NCBI RefSeq assembly: GCF_000344685.1
Contig: NW_006920418.1
Span: 1,653,642 to 1,684,597, forward strand
DNA length: 30,956 nt
Origin: Gloeophyllum trabeum ATCC 11539
Taxonomy: Eukaryota; Basidiomycota; Agaricomycetes; Gloeophyllales; Gloeophyllaceae
Direction of reading: 5' to 3'
The position numbers were made by a program, and so were the translations under genes. The notes under the pieces are model-generated. The model was not told where the DNA came from. It made no database searches and saw nothing but the letters and a program-made list of their open reading frames with translations. Shown one piece after another: positions 20,828 to 30,956 of the stretch. Position 1 is the first letter of the stretch. Each line of letters begins with the position of its first letter.

Positions 20828-22522
20828 CAATCTCCGCTCGAATTCAGTTCGCGTCAGACACGTCCCGTCCTTGATATTTCTCTAAGTCCCACAAACGGAT
20901 AGTGGGGACTTGTGTAGCACTCCTTACGCCGTAGTACTACATCTGTTCCGGTTGCTCTAATCAATATTATTAATACCTAAAATACTTCGAGGCCTCAAGT
21001 CATCCTGTAGTCCAAGGTACAGCCTTTATATGCAGCGCAAGGTATCATCTCTACCTGAGGTTATGAGCTAATGTCCAGTAAAGCCCAAAGAGGATGTCAA
21101 CTCGGTATCAGGGCGGTCTTGCTCAGATGTCCCTCGCTAAGTCTCAAGAAGACGCCGCTCTGACCTTAGCGCTGACATCTCAAATGATGGCGCACACATC
21201 TCTGGGCAGAAATGCCGAAACAAGGTCACGTCGGGGTCTACCGGGCCTTCCGAAGCAAGGTCGACGCGAGACCTCGGCTGCGACCTCACGAGAACCTTAC
21301 GACGCATTGGGCGTGTAGGTCCCGCGTTTGCCCAGGGCCTTGATCTTCGGGAGTAATTGCGGATGATGATGGCCTTGTCAGGTCCGTTCATAGCGTGCTA
21401 ATGAACGTGGCTGTGTCGGTCTAATGCAGCGCTTAGATTGCTGCTTTGCTGATCACAAGGCTGATTACCTGCATCGCATACCGGACAAATGAACGTTTGC
21501 AGCATGTCTGGGTTCGATATACATACACAACCTACCTCTCGGCCGAACGTGCGTCCTCGATGATGACAGGGCGCCGCATTCAGCTACGGTATGTCCCCCG
21601 TACAAGATGATCTCGGTAGCAGCGTTGCGCAGCAGGGCCGGGCATACAGCCAGTGTTCCATTGCGGCGCACCGAGCATATCCGAGCGTTGAACGTTGAAC
21701 GCTTTGGACAGTGTATCGGTGGTTTATGGCGATTACCTCGAGATAGGGCTGCTTCCAGATCGTCATTGCAGGGAAGCAGGGTCCAAGGCCGCCCATAAGC
21801 AGGTTGGACTTCCATATTCTCTCTGGTATGTACACCTGCGAAGTCTCCGTGACGGCCCTTCAAATCTGGGGTTTGAAGGTGAGCGTACGTTGACCCATGA
21901 ATGTTGCATGCTAATGTCCAGAACTTGTCATGCATCGCAGGACGATGTACGCTCGGAATCTACGTTAAACGTCTCGGCACAAGCGGCACACACATTTGAG
22001 ATATTGACCGTGTCGACGTGGATCTCTCAGTACCTCCGATCCGTAGCGTTGGAATGACCGACGCCAAGCAAGACCAATGTCGACACAGGTGCGGGGGAGA
22101 TCCTGCTTCTATATACACGGTCCATGTCTGCGTGCGTGAACGCTGCTCTCTGTAGAATGGCAGGGTCCGCCGGTAATACAACGTTTCATGCATCGTCGTA
22201 TGTCACATGTCATCGGCGACAGACGATCCATACAGAGAGACGTTAGGCTTTGTCGTGGACAGAAGCCAACTAAGATGGCGACCTTCCGTCGAGTACTAGT
22301 ACTTTAAGCATATGTCAGCGGTGAACTGTCCTGCGGCGTCGCAGGCTGAGTCGTCTATATCCTTCCATGCTAGCGTCATCGACGTTCAGAGAATCCCGAG
22401 CAGAAACTGGCTAGCCGCGGGGAGAACCAGTGGTCAGGCAGTCGGTATGAGGAGACTCGATCAGCGCTTGGATTAATCAGCTCTACCACCCTATCATATA
22501 CCGCTAAAATACCCAATCTATA
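20828..22522. other. Gene-poor region right of the gap
   Basis: The longest uninterrupted frame is on the minus strand, 21935-21465 (156 codons, starting MHDKFWTLACNIHG), rich in Cys, His and Arg, with no motif I know. Overlapping frames of 60-120 codons occur on the other strand in the same place, so it may be chance or a decayed gene. The rest shows no repeat or RNA gene. The last 100 bp should hold the 3' end of the NCS1 permease. Confidence 0.4.
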
Positions 22523-24276
22523 TCATACAACAATCTCCTCCACCTCCACGCCCTTCTTCTCCTCCCCCTCCTCCTGCTCCTCCACAAACGGATGGTACTC
22601 GTCCTCCTCGCCAAGGTGCGGCGGCGGGAACGCCCAGTCGACGAGCAGCGTGCAGACGAAGCTGACGGCGAGCCCGACGGCGAAGGTGAGGTTGAAGAGG
22701 CGCGTCCAGCCGGCTGCGACGCGCGCACCGTTCACGCCCGCGACGAAGCCCGGCATCAGCGGCCACACGCCCATCAGCCACGGAACGACCACGCGCGGGT
22801 TGAAGCCGTGCCCTGGGTGGAGTTACGTGAGCATGATAGCATACGATAAGGCAGCTCTGGGGACTAACAATACCAGTATATGCTCCCCGAGTCGCCGCGG
22901 TAGAGGTGGCTCATACGCAGCTTCTGCTTGCGCACGACGAGGTACTCCGCGAGGAGGATGCCCGTCATCGGCGCGAGGAAGACGCCAAAGCCCGAGAGGA
23001 CCGTCAGAAACTTGTTCGCGGTGCCCACGAGCCGCCACGGATTGATCGCGAGGCCGACGACACACAGCACGTACCCGCCTCTGCGGATATTGATGTACCG
23101 CGGCGCGAGCCCCGCCATGTCCATGCCCGTGCTCACGCTGTTGAGCACGGTATTGATCGCGAGCTGGCTGGCGACGAGCCCGAGGCTCGCGAAGAACACG
23201 CCCGCGCGCGCGCGCGGCGACGAGCCGTAGTGCTCCTGGATCGCCGCGAGCATGTATATCGGGTTCCAAATCACCTCGCCGAACACCGCCTGCCCGCAGC
23301 TGGTGACGACGATCCCGATGAGCGCGGTGAGCGTGATCGTGAGCGGCGCCGCGAGCACCTGGGAGAGCGTCGGCGCGCGCGGGCGGCGCGCGTAGCGCGT
23401 CCAGTCGCTCTGGCCGAGCGTGCCCGCGCCCCATGAGCCGAGGAGGCTGGTGACGCCGAACATGAACGCCCAGCCGCGGCCCTGCGGCGCGGCGCTGCGC
23501 GTGTGGAAGAGCGGGCCTGCGGACCCGCCGGTCTGCGCGACGGCCCAGGCGAGCATGCCGAACGCGGTGCCGGCGAAGAGGACGAAGGTGAGGAAGAAGG
23601 GGCGCTGCATGCGCTCGGGCGGGATGGAGATGGTGAGCGCGAAGACGGCGTACCAGATGAGCATGCCGATGAGGTCGTTTGTGGTGATGCCCGCGGACTC
23701 TGGGAGGGTGTTTTTCATGTGCGCAAAGCCGGGGATGATGGCGCCGATCTGGGTTGCTTGGTGAGTAGGAGTGGGAGGCGTGGAAGCAGGGACTTACGAG
23801 GACGCGGGTGGCCTGGCCGCCCCAGTAGCCCTGGATTCCGGTCCAGCAGCAGGCGGTGAAGATGCGACAGAGGACGGGGAAGTAGGAGCCGCGCATGCCC
23901 CAGATGAAGCGGCTGGAGACGGTGAAGCCGATCTTGTGGCGCTCGCCCATCCAGCCACAGGAGACGGCAAGGAGGCCGGTGACGACGCTGCCGACGACGA
24001 CAGCGCCGATGGCTTCCTGGGCGTTCAGGCCGTAGCTGAGCATGGTGGATCCTGGGGGTGTTCAACGAGCCTGCTTGTGTGAATGAATCAATGGTGCGTA
24101 CCTGTAGTCCATGCGCTGATGCAAGCGCCGCCAACGACCCAATAACCAAGATAGCCCAGGATGTCCCAAGTGCGGCGGTCCTCAGGGATGGGGATGAGGT
24201 CCCTGTTCGTCCAGACATCGTTTTTGTAGGCGGCGTTGTCGTCGATGGGGACCTGCAGCCACTCTGCGAGACCCAT
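22523..24276 (-). CDS. NCS1 nucleobase/nucleoside permease (Fur/uracil-allantoin type), 4 exons, 532 aa
   Basis: Exons in transcription order: 24276-24102, 24051-23798, 23748-22869 and 22812-22523 (1599 nt spliced). The start of the protein carries the NCS1 signature VWTNRDLIPIPEDRRTW followed by the first helix (YLGYWVVGGACISAW). Further family blocks are GWMGERHKIGFTVSSRFIWG, YWGGQA, SDWTRYAR, CGQAVFGEVIWNP, ANKFLTVLSGFGVFLAPMTG and IYWYWHGFNPRVVVPWL, about twelve membrane segments in all. The acidic tail (HPFVEEQEEGEEKKG) is probably cytosolic. The length matches fungal NCS1 transporters, which import uracil, allantoin, uridine, cytosine/purines or thiamine by cation symport at the plasma membrane; the substrate cannot be fixed by eye. 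The third intron uses a GTTAGT donor, chosen because only it preserves the WHGFN junction. It is divergent from a dioxygenase gene, which suggests a shared catabolic or salvage role. Confidence 0.92.
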
Positions 24277-24831
24277 GGTTGCAGTCGAGCGGGCGCTCGA
24301 GCACCAGTGGGCACCCCGACGCGACTTTATTGTGGACTGCTATCCGCGTCTTCTGGAGTGGGCTGTACGTTCATCCCAGCTAGAAGCGCGGGATGAAATT
24401 GGAGTCGATAAGGCTGGCGAAGATATGGATGTTGGCACGCAATTAGGAAGGAATAGCAGGGCATGCCGTCGGGTATTCCTGTCCAGTGCAACGCTGATGT
24501 TCCGAATGACCTGAGTGCTCCAGTTAATTACCGGGGCAGGATCGAGAGCGTGATAGCAGGCGTTGTGGCGTCTAGCCGCGCCGCCCGCCAGTTGTCGGTG
24601 GCGTCCGCTTCGACTTGACTGCTGAACACCTCAACTGACGGACTGAGCTCGTCGGCAGCGACAAGCTATCTGGACTCTGGAACGCTCTATTCGAAGGAAA
24701 TATCATGGCCAATCGCTCCTGCGCCGACTTGCGTTGCCTATCTGATAACCACGGGACCAAGGCGGAATACTCGGACTAGTCTGCATGTCTGCTATTACTA
24801 GCAGGCCCTGCTGCACCCAACTCTCCCCGCC
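24277..24831. promoter_or_regulatory. Shared divergent promoter with five GATA-type sites
   Basis: The 555 bp between the start codons of the permease and the dioxygenase contain HGATAR sites at 24406-24411 (CGATAA), 24551-24556 (TGATAG), 24666-24671 (AGATAG, minus), 24738-24743 (AGATAG, minus) and 24743-24748 (TGATAA). The last two abut in opposite orientation. About 1.6 such sites are expected by chance in this length with even base use. In fungi AreA/Nit2-type GATA factors bind such sites in nitrogen-catabolism genes. Function here is inference. Confidence 0.45.
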
Positions 24832-26003
24832 ATGAACCAGGTCCCCATCGTTGACTTTTCCGCGTTCGCCAGGGACGACGCGAGCCCCGACGACCGCGCG
24901 CGCACCGCCCACGAGCTCGTCGACGCCTTCACCAACGTCGGCTTCGTCTACCTCTGCGGCCACGGCGTCGACGACGACCTCGTCAATGAGTCCTTCAACT
25001 GGGTGCGCCCTCTCCCTCTCCCCTTTCCCCTTACTCACCTCACCCCAGAGCGCGAAACTCTTCGCCCTGCCGTACGAGACCAAGATGCGCGCGCCGCACC
25101 CGCCCGACGGCGCGTACCACCGCGGCTACTCGGGCGTCGGCAAGGAAAAGGTCGGCCAGGTCGACCCTACCAAGCAAAAGGGCGTCTCCACCTCGCGCAA
25201 GGTCCCCGACGTCAAGGAGAGCTTCGAGATCGGCAACGAGCGCGACACCCGGCTACCGAATATCTGGCTGCCCGAAGGTGTGTCTCCTTCCTCCAGTCCC
25301 CCCATTTTCCCTCTCCCTCCCCTTATTCCAACTCTGACGGCACGCAGACGCCCTTCCCGGCTTCCGCGCCTTCATGACCCGCTTCTACGCGCGCATGAGC
25401 ACGCTCAGCGCGCAGCTGCTCACTGCGCTCGCGGCGGGCCTGCGCCTCCCCGACGCAGACATGCTCCGCGCCGCGCACGCGCAGGAGCGCTACCAGCTGC
25501 GCCTCCTGCACTACCCGCCCGTGCCCGTCAGCGAGCTGCGCGCCGGCCTGAAGGAGCGCATCGCCGCGCACACCGATTTCGGCACGTTCACGTTGCTGTT
25601 CCAAGGTGCGCCTTGTCCCCTGCCCTCCTCGTGTTGCGAGTGAATAACCGGTACGGCGGCCGCAGACTCTGTCGGCGGCCTCGAAGTCGCCTCACCCACC
25701 AACCCCGCGCACTTCCTCCCCGTGCCCCCACTCCCGGGCACCCTCGTCGTCAACGTCGGCGACATGCTCCAGCGCTGGACGAACGACCGCTTCCGCTCGA
25801 CGATGCACCGCGTGCGCGCGCCCCCGCCTGCCACGCACGAGCCCGCGCTCACCCGCGCGCGATACAGCATCCCCTTCTTCGTCAGCGCGGACGACGGCAC
25901 GGTCGTCAAGTGCCTCCCCGGGTGCGAGGGCGAGGGCGGGCCCAAGTACGAGCCGGTGGATAGTCGCGAGTGGATTAATGCGCGGTTGAGGGCGACGTAT
26001 TGA
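24832..26003 (+). CDS. 2-oxoglutarate/Fe(II)-dependent dioxygenase (isopenicillin-N-synthase-like), 4 exons, 331 aa
   Basis: Exons: 24832-25002, 25049-25277, 25348-25605 and 25666-26003 (996 nt spliced). The N-terminus MNQVPIVDFSAF, then GFVYLCGHGVDDDL, is the DIOX_N domain. The C-terminal half is the double-stranded beta helix with all metal and co-substrate residues: H208-T-D210 (AAHTDFGTFTLLFQ), the distal H267 (STMHRV), and R285-Y-S287 (ARYSIPFF) that binds 2-oxoglutarate. NVGDMLQRWTNDRF is also family-typical. The enzyme should be active and cytosolic. Family members include thymine-7-hydroxylase, deacetoxycephalosporin synthase-like and gibberellin-type oxidases. Because the divergent neighbour is a nucleobase-type permease, a pyrimidine-base hydroxylase is my preferred guess, at moderate to low certainty. 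Codon third positions are very G+C-rich, as in the neighbouring genes. Confidence 0.9.
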
Positions 26004-26163
26004 GAGTCTGGGGTATTTATTTATTTCTTCTGTGGTAAGATACATCGTGTATTACAGATGAACGTACGTGCTTTACCTTCCTAGCGGAGAACATTCCACC
26101 ATCCAACCCTAACTGTACACCTCATAATGCAAACGCCCTAAATCACACACACACCGCCGTCCC

Positions 26164-27802
26164 TCAGCTCTTCCTCACCTCCGCCTTCTTCGCCAGCACC
26201 CGACTCCGCACAAACTCCTTTCCTGCCTTCTTCACCAGCGCCCTCCTCCCAATCCCGCGCATATCGATATACACCAGCGCCACATTCCTCCCCGTGTGCA
26301 TCAGCAGCCGCGTGTTGTGCCCCGCCTCCGGGCCGTACCTGCCAGCCCACAATGAGTTTCATACATCCCTGGTGTATCGTGTGAGAATCAGGAGGGAACG
26401 CACTTGTGCCCGGCGACCTTCGCCACGCTCTCGCTCCCGACGTCGAATATCCGCCGCGTCGAGTCGTCCAGCGTCGACAGGATCAGGTCGGCCGAGAGCG
26501 CGAGCCGGTCGCGCGTGCTCAGCTTCTGCGGCGCGGAGTCGGTAGTCGGGATCACCACGCTCGCCGGGGTCGGAGAGGGAGAGGGCGTGCGGCGCGGCGG
26601 GAGCGCGGGTTTCTCGCCTGGGTGCAGCCTGGCCGGATTTGGCTGGTACGGGGTGTACGGAGGCGGAGCTGAGCCGTACGCAGACGGCGCGGGGCTGCTG
26701 CGCGGCGGGAGCGGGGGCTTCCCGCTTCCACTAGCGGTACTGCTACTGGCACCAGCACCGGACGACGACCCGATGACGCGCTTCACGAGCCCCTCGACCA
26801 TGCCCACGGTCCGCTGGCTCACCTTCACCGCCTGCCCCGACACGGCGTGCACCTGCGCGAGGCCCTTGCGCGTGCGCTCCGAGGTGAGCATCGCCAGCGG
26901 GATGCTGGATTGAGGTTGGGTGGAGGGCCCGGAGTTGGATGAAGTGGAAGGGGCAGAGGCGGAGGCGGAGGGGGCGGAGTTGGAGACGTAGTAGTCGGAC
27001 GCGCGGGTGACGCCGGTGAGGAGCAGGGAGGTGCCTGCGGTGATCGCTTGGCTTCGTTGTAATAATCAGAAATAAGACGCCGTCGCGTGGTGTCCTGGAG
27101 GGCGTTCACGTACCTCACGATAGACGCGCCCTTCGTCATCCAATTATGCTCCCCCGGCGGGATCGCGCGCACGAACACCTCGTGCGCGCCCAGCGCGTCC
27201 AGGTCCTCGCCCTCAGGGACCTCGATCACGACCGGCTCGTTCTCCTTGCCCTTCTCCCGCAGCGACGCGTCCTCGTGGACATTCAACTTGGTGTCCAGCG
27301 CGCCGATCACCTGCCCGTTGTCCTCGTCCACCAGGACGAGGTGCCCGCGCAGGTCCTGGTCTTTGGTGTCGAGCGGAGGCGGATCTGCTTGAGACGGACC
27401 GGGCTTTGATTGAGAGTCTCCAGTTGTGTAAAACGTCTCAGCGTATTGCGATAGTATCCCATCGAGCGCCTCGAGGTCAGGCTCCGCCTTCCCAGGCACG
27501 CTGAGCACGACGTCCGCCGTCCCGCCGCTCGGCACCAAGCAGTCGTGGAATGTATACGCGCGCGCCCCGTCCGGCGCGATGTCCAGCGACACCGGCTTCG
27601 TCGGGTCCAGCGCGGTCTCGAATTCGTCGAGGCGGATAACGAGGTAGACGTCGCTGTCGCCATCGGCAGCGGCGTTCTCGAGGGCGACGGTGACGCACTC
27701 GAGGTTGAGCACGCCGGTGTAGGTGCGCCCGGTGCTGGCGAGCTTGAGCGTTGCGCCCGGGAGGCTCAAGAGGAGGTACGCTTCTGGTTGTATGATCGCC
27801 AT
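26164..27802 (-). CDS. Senescence/spartin-domain protein, 3 exons, 503 aa
   Basis: Exons in transcription order: 27802-27114, 27051-26404 and 26338-26164 (1512 nt spliced). Residues 1-120 (MAIIQPEAYLLLSLPGATL ... ECVTVALE ... VYLVIRLDEFETALD) form the N-terminal beta-rich part. From about residue 220 the conserved senescence domain begins (HNWMTKGASIVSQAITAGTS), then TRASDYYVSN, ERTRKGLAQVHAVSGQAVKV, RTVGMVEGLVKRVIG and, at the end, DRLALSADLILSTLDDSTRR, VGSESVAKVAGHKYGPEAG and RNVALVYIDMRGIGRRALVK. A Pro/Ser-rich insert of about 110 residues splits the domain. Animal relatives (spartin) bind lipid droplets, transfer lipids and serve lipophagy, but the MIT domain is absent here. The frame is open further upstream with more ATGs; I chose 27802 because homology begins there and the longer start would run into the next gene's 3' end. 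Confidence 0.87.
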
Positions 27803-28026
27803 CGTCGTTGTGGATAGAGTACGATTGTATGAAACTGCAGCGAGTTGGGACGAGATACTGACGACATGGTGCGCCACAGCAGCCAGATGGAGTGCCAAGG
27901 AGACAAGGACGCTTCGGAAGCAAACGTAGCTTCGACCAATAGCAATCCAGCTCATCTTGACCTTGTTACAAGCATCGCGCCCCTCGAGCACTTCGAGTGG
28001 CTGGTATATACAAGACATCGCAAGAC

Positions 28027-29971
28027 CTAATCCCAGAGGAAAGAAATGTACTTTCTCCAACCCCTTTTCTCTAGCTCATACAACTCATCTTCCTTTCTAG
28101 CTGCAGCAAGGACTTCCGCAAGCGGAATATCCTCCAGAGCGACGATCTTCGTCTTTTTGAAGAACTTCCATCCGAGGTATGCAGCGAGGACCAGGGGGAT
28201 GTCCCTGAATTACGGAAGTATCAATATATTAGCTCTGGACATACAGAATAATCGCGGCCCTCACAAGTACGCAGAGACGAAGCTGGCTGGATCCCAACCG
28301 CCCTTTGTGAATACCGCAAAGCCATTGGTCAACAAAATGATCACGGAAAGTGCCAGGGCAGCGGCGGACGCGTAGGCTGAGCGGAGCGTGGTCAGCATGA
28401 CAGGTCGCGAATCAACAAAAAAAAGACTTACGGGTCCAAGAGTTCGACCAGGGCAGTTCTGTACGTGATATACCCTGCTTCTTCAGCGCGGCATGGAGGC
28501 GGAGATGATTCACCAGAATCGCGATCCAGGAGATAAGCACGCCGCAGCCCACGAGGTCGACAAGCCAGTAGAAAACGGTAAGAGCGCCGCTCGAGACAGA
28601 CATGAACGCGAGGAACATGAACGCGGTTTGGAGTAGGACGCAAACATATGGCGCGCCCCATCTTGTCGTCCGGAGGAAAACCTTGGGAGCTTGACCTTTG
28701 ATAGCGAGACCGTAGAGAACGCGGGTGCCGGCGAGTAGAGCCTGGTTTGACGAGCTGAAAGCGGAAGTGATGACCACCGCATTGACGATGGAGGGTATAG
28801 CGGATATACCTGCTGCAGAAGCAGCGATGACAAAGGGTGATTGTGCCGCTGTACCAGAATCGTCGTCCAATCGCTCGTCATCGCTCGATACCAACATTCC
28901 GACGATCAGGACTGCGAGGATATAAAAGAGGGCGACTCTAGCAAAGACCCGTTTGCAGGCTTTTGGGATCGCTTTGCGCGGATTACGAGTTTCAGCAGCT
29001 GCCATAGCTATACTTTCTACGCCTGCGAAACTGAACACGGCATTGATCATTACCGACCAGAAACCCAGGAATCGTCCCCAATCGCCGGTAGCGATATATT
29101 CGACAAACGGACCAGGGTCTTTCCAGTAGCTGAAACCGATTCGATCGACGCCTTTGACGCCACCAAGGTCAATGATTAATCCCAGGAGGATTAGGCCGAC
29201 AACAAGGAGGATCTTCAGTGATGCAAAGAAGAATTCTACCTCGCCGTAGATGTTGATCATGGACATCCCGACTGCGAACGTGAGGACGATGAAGATGATG
29301 ATGAATACCGAGGAGTTGAGGTCCGTCCAGTATTCGAAGAGTACGCATATTGCCGAAATCTCCGTGGGCACCTGTACGGCGATGCTATGTTAGTACGCAG
29401 TTCTTGCCTATTTTCTTCCAGCAACGCGTGAGTGAACGAAACCACGCACCGAGAGCCAGTTGCCGTAGACGATATTCCATCCCACCGCGAATCCAAGAGC
29501 AGGATCGACCAGAAATTCGGCGTGTCGCACGAACGATCCAGTAACAGGGAGTAATGCTGCCACTTCTCCCAGGGCGAATTGGACAGCGCAGACGATTAGG
29601 CTAACCACGATGTAACCTAGAAGGGCACCTAGAGGCCCGCCAGTCTGAATTGCCCCTCCAAGACTGAGGAAGAGGCCTGTTCCAATCGCGCCTATACGAT
29701 AGTTAATGATGGTCAGCAGATGTAGAATGTGGTAACGAAGCGATCTTGCTTGCTTGGAGGGATAGGGCGTACCTGCGAGAGCAATCATGGAGACATGACG
29801 TTGCGCCAAACCACGTTTGAGATCCCGCTGTTCGTGTGCAGTCACTACATCACCACCTAAGGCGGGAGGGCCATCGAGCGTATAAGTTTGATCTTTGTAC
29901 AATGCAGGAGCCTGCGCTTGATACTCCTCGCCGACTTCTGTATCCTTGTAACTGGGGTCGGTCTGAGCCAT
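28027..29971 (-). CDS. APC-superfamily amino-acid permease (fungal YAT type), 5 exons, 556 aa
   Basis: Exons in transcription order: 29971-29773, 29691-29450, 29371-28432, 28376-28265 and 28204-28027 (1671 nt spliced). A polar, cytosolic N-terminus of about 50 residues leads into LKRGLAQRHVSMIALAGAIG and TGLFLSLGGAIQTGGPLGAL, the conserved first helix. Further blocks are GEVAALLPVTGSFVRHAEF, VDPALGFAVGWNIVYGNW, INAVFSFAGVESIAMAAAE followed by TRNPRKAIPKA, and TSAFSSSNQALLAGTRVLYG. There are twelve membrane segments and a charged tail (DIPLAEVLAAARKEDELYEL). This is the layout of fungal plasma-membrane amino-acid/proton symporters (AAP/GAP-like). Specificity cannot be read by eye. It lies in tandem with the senescence-domain gene, 224 bp apart. 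Confidence 0.93.
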
Positions 29972-30956
29972 ATTGTAATCTGGTCAGGCTATATGAACGG
30001 TATTCTTGAAGCGCCGGCGCGCCTAAACTCCCTGGAGGTCGTCGAATTCGAGAAGCCCTCTGGTGAAAGTTAAATTGAAGGACGGGCGGGATCACTCCTC
30101 GTCAATCATCTCACATCTGCATCTTATCTACTCGTACGCGAAACTCACAAAAAAAGACAAATATCGCGTGATGTGGCAGCGATTGCGCCATCGAGGTACA
30201 TATAGCTCCTCAGGCAAGCTTCAGGGGGCACGCAAGAGAGTACGGTAGTGCAACCGCAGACATACTCCTGAAGATGTGAGCGAATGCATTTGTGTCCCCG
30301 AGGTGTCCGACTTGAAGAATAGGCCCGTTCGGATTCCCGTCCCGCGGAGCCACTTTGCTTGCACTGCACTGCCACCCGCCACAACTCGAAGCTTTAACTG
30401 AGGTACGCTAACAGGTAGCGCCTTCGGGTTAACAGTCGCATTGTGCAGAGGTATCTATAAATTCATTTTTCGCGGTTTAATCGAATCCGCACGGCAACAT
30501 GCTTGCAAGTGCAAGTGGCTACCCAGTACTCGGAACCTGAGGTACTTGTCATATGTACTTATTAGTCGCAACCGCTGCATTTTAGTAACTACGCTACAAT
30601 GAAGGAGCTCAAGTATCTACGGGAACAGTATATACATCTACTTCCATGGCCATTTGGTCGTGGTGCACCCACTGCAGTTCTCGTGGTACGGCTAGGGATA
30701 TAGTCGTGGTTTCGGCAGACGCGGGCAGCGCCACATGGATTCCCATAGCGGATATTGCCGAGCGTCACGTCACGGCTACATGTCACCAGTGCCCATTTGG
30801 GCATTACTTGCCATACAACCCCTAGTTTTTATATTTTCTTCGGCCCATATGGCCTCAGTTAAGCCTTCCTACACCAAAAATAGGAGCATTGTGTCCTTAA
30901 TCGAGTCTTAGGGAATGGTAGTCACGGCTTGTGTGACATCTTACACTGTCACACTT
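29972..30956. other. Intergenic, right end of window
   Basis: It begins with the presumed promoter of the amino-acid permease. No frame longer than 81 codons occurs and none looks like a known protein. No repeat, tRNA or other RNA gene was seen. Confidence 0.5.

Noticed and set aside
20140..20902. Frames spanning 229-250 codons across the N run
   Set aside because: They exist only because N does not create stop codons.
22592..24082. Several long plus-strand frames (up to 176 codons) opposite the NCS1 permease
   Set aside because: They are mirror frames caused by the extreme third-position G+C of the permease exons; composition is repetitive Arg/Glu/Ala with no domain.
27803..28060. Extended N-terminus of the senescence-domain protein
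   Set aside because: The frame is open but the extra 86 residues do not resemble the family and would reach back past the stop codon (28027) of the upstream amino-acid permease. Treated as 5' leader.

Overview
The window reads as nuclear DNA of a filamentous basidiomycete, most likely an Agaricomycete. Genes are broken by many short GT-AG introns (about 39-80 nt), lie close together on both strands, and include families typical of mushroom-forming fungi: a seven-helix receptor-like family, an NmrA-like family, an NCS1 permease and a fungal amino-acid permease. No bacterial operon, CRISPR array or complete transposon was seen. A 535-base run of N at 20293-20827 shows this is a draft scaffold. 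I assembled the gene models by hand from reading frames, splice signals and phase. Each spliced model adds up to a whole number of codons.

Left part (1-8.3 kb): an STK16/Env7-type kinase (+); an NmrA-like NAD(P)-binding protein (-); a charged, probably nucleolar C2H2 zinc-finger protein (-); the GARP subunit Vps51 (+), divergent from it across a 218-bp promoter with a telomere-like box; and a tandem DUF427 protein (-). An 82-bp near-perfect hairpin lies upstream of the NmrA-like gene.

Middle (8.3-19 kb): two tandem copies of a seven-helix receptor-like gene, the first decayed (8846-10160) and the second apparently intact (11149-13019). Unassigned minus-strand coding-like fragments lie between and before them. 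Next come a periplasmic-binding-protein-like gene of the Ca3427 type (+), an uncharacterised 627-aa F-box-like fungal protein (-) and, divergent from it, the transcription elongation factor Iws1/Spn1 (+).

Gene-poor stretch (19-22.5 kb): a MITE-like 236-bp inverted-repeat element, a 9-bp palindrome, the assembly gap and about 1.7 kb without a recognisable gene.

Right part (22.5-30 kb): clearly richer in G+C. An NCS1 nucleobase/nucleoside permease (-) is divergently paired with a 2-oxoglutarate/Fe(II) dioxygenase (+) across a 555-bp region holding five GATA-factor-type sites; I suggest a nucleobase (possibly thymine) salvage pair under nitrogen control. A senescence/spartin-domain protein (-) and an APC-type amino-acid permease (-) follow, and the last 1 kb has no recognisable gene.
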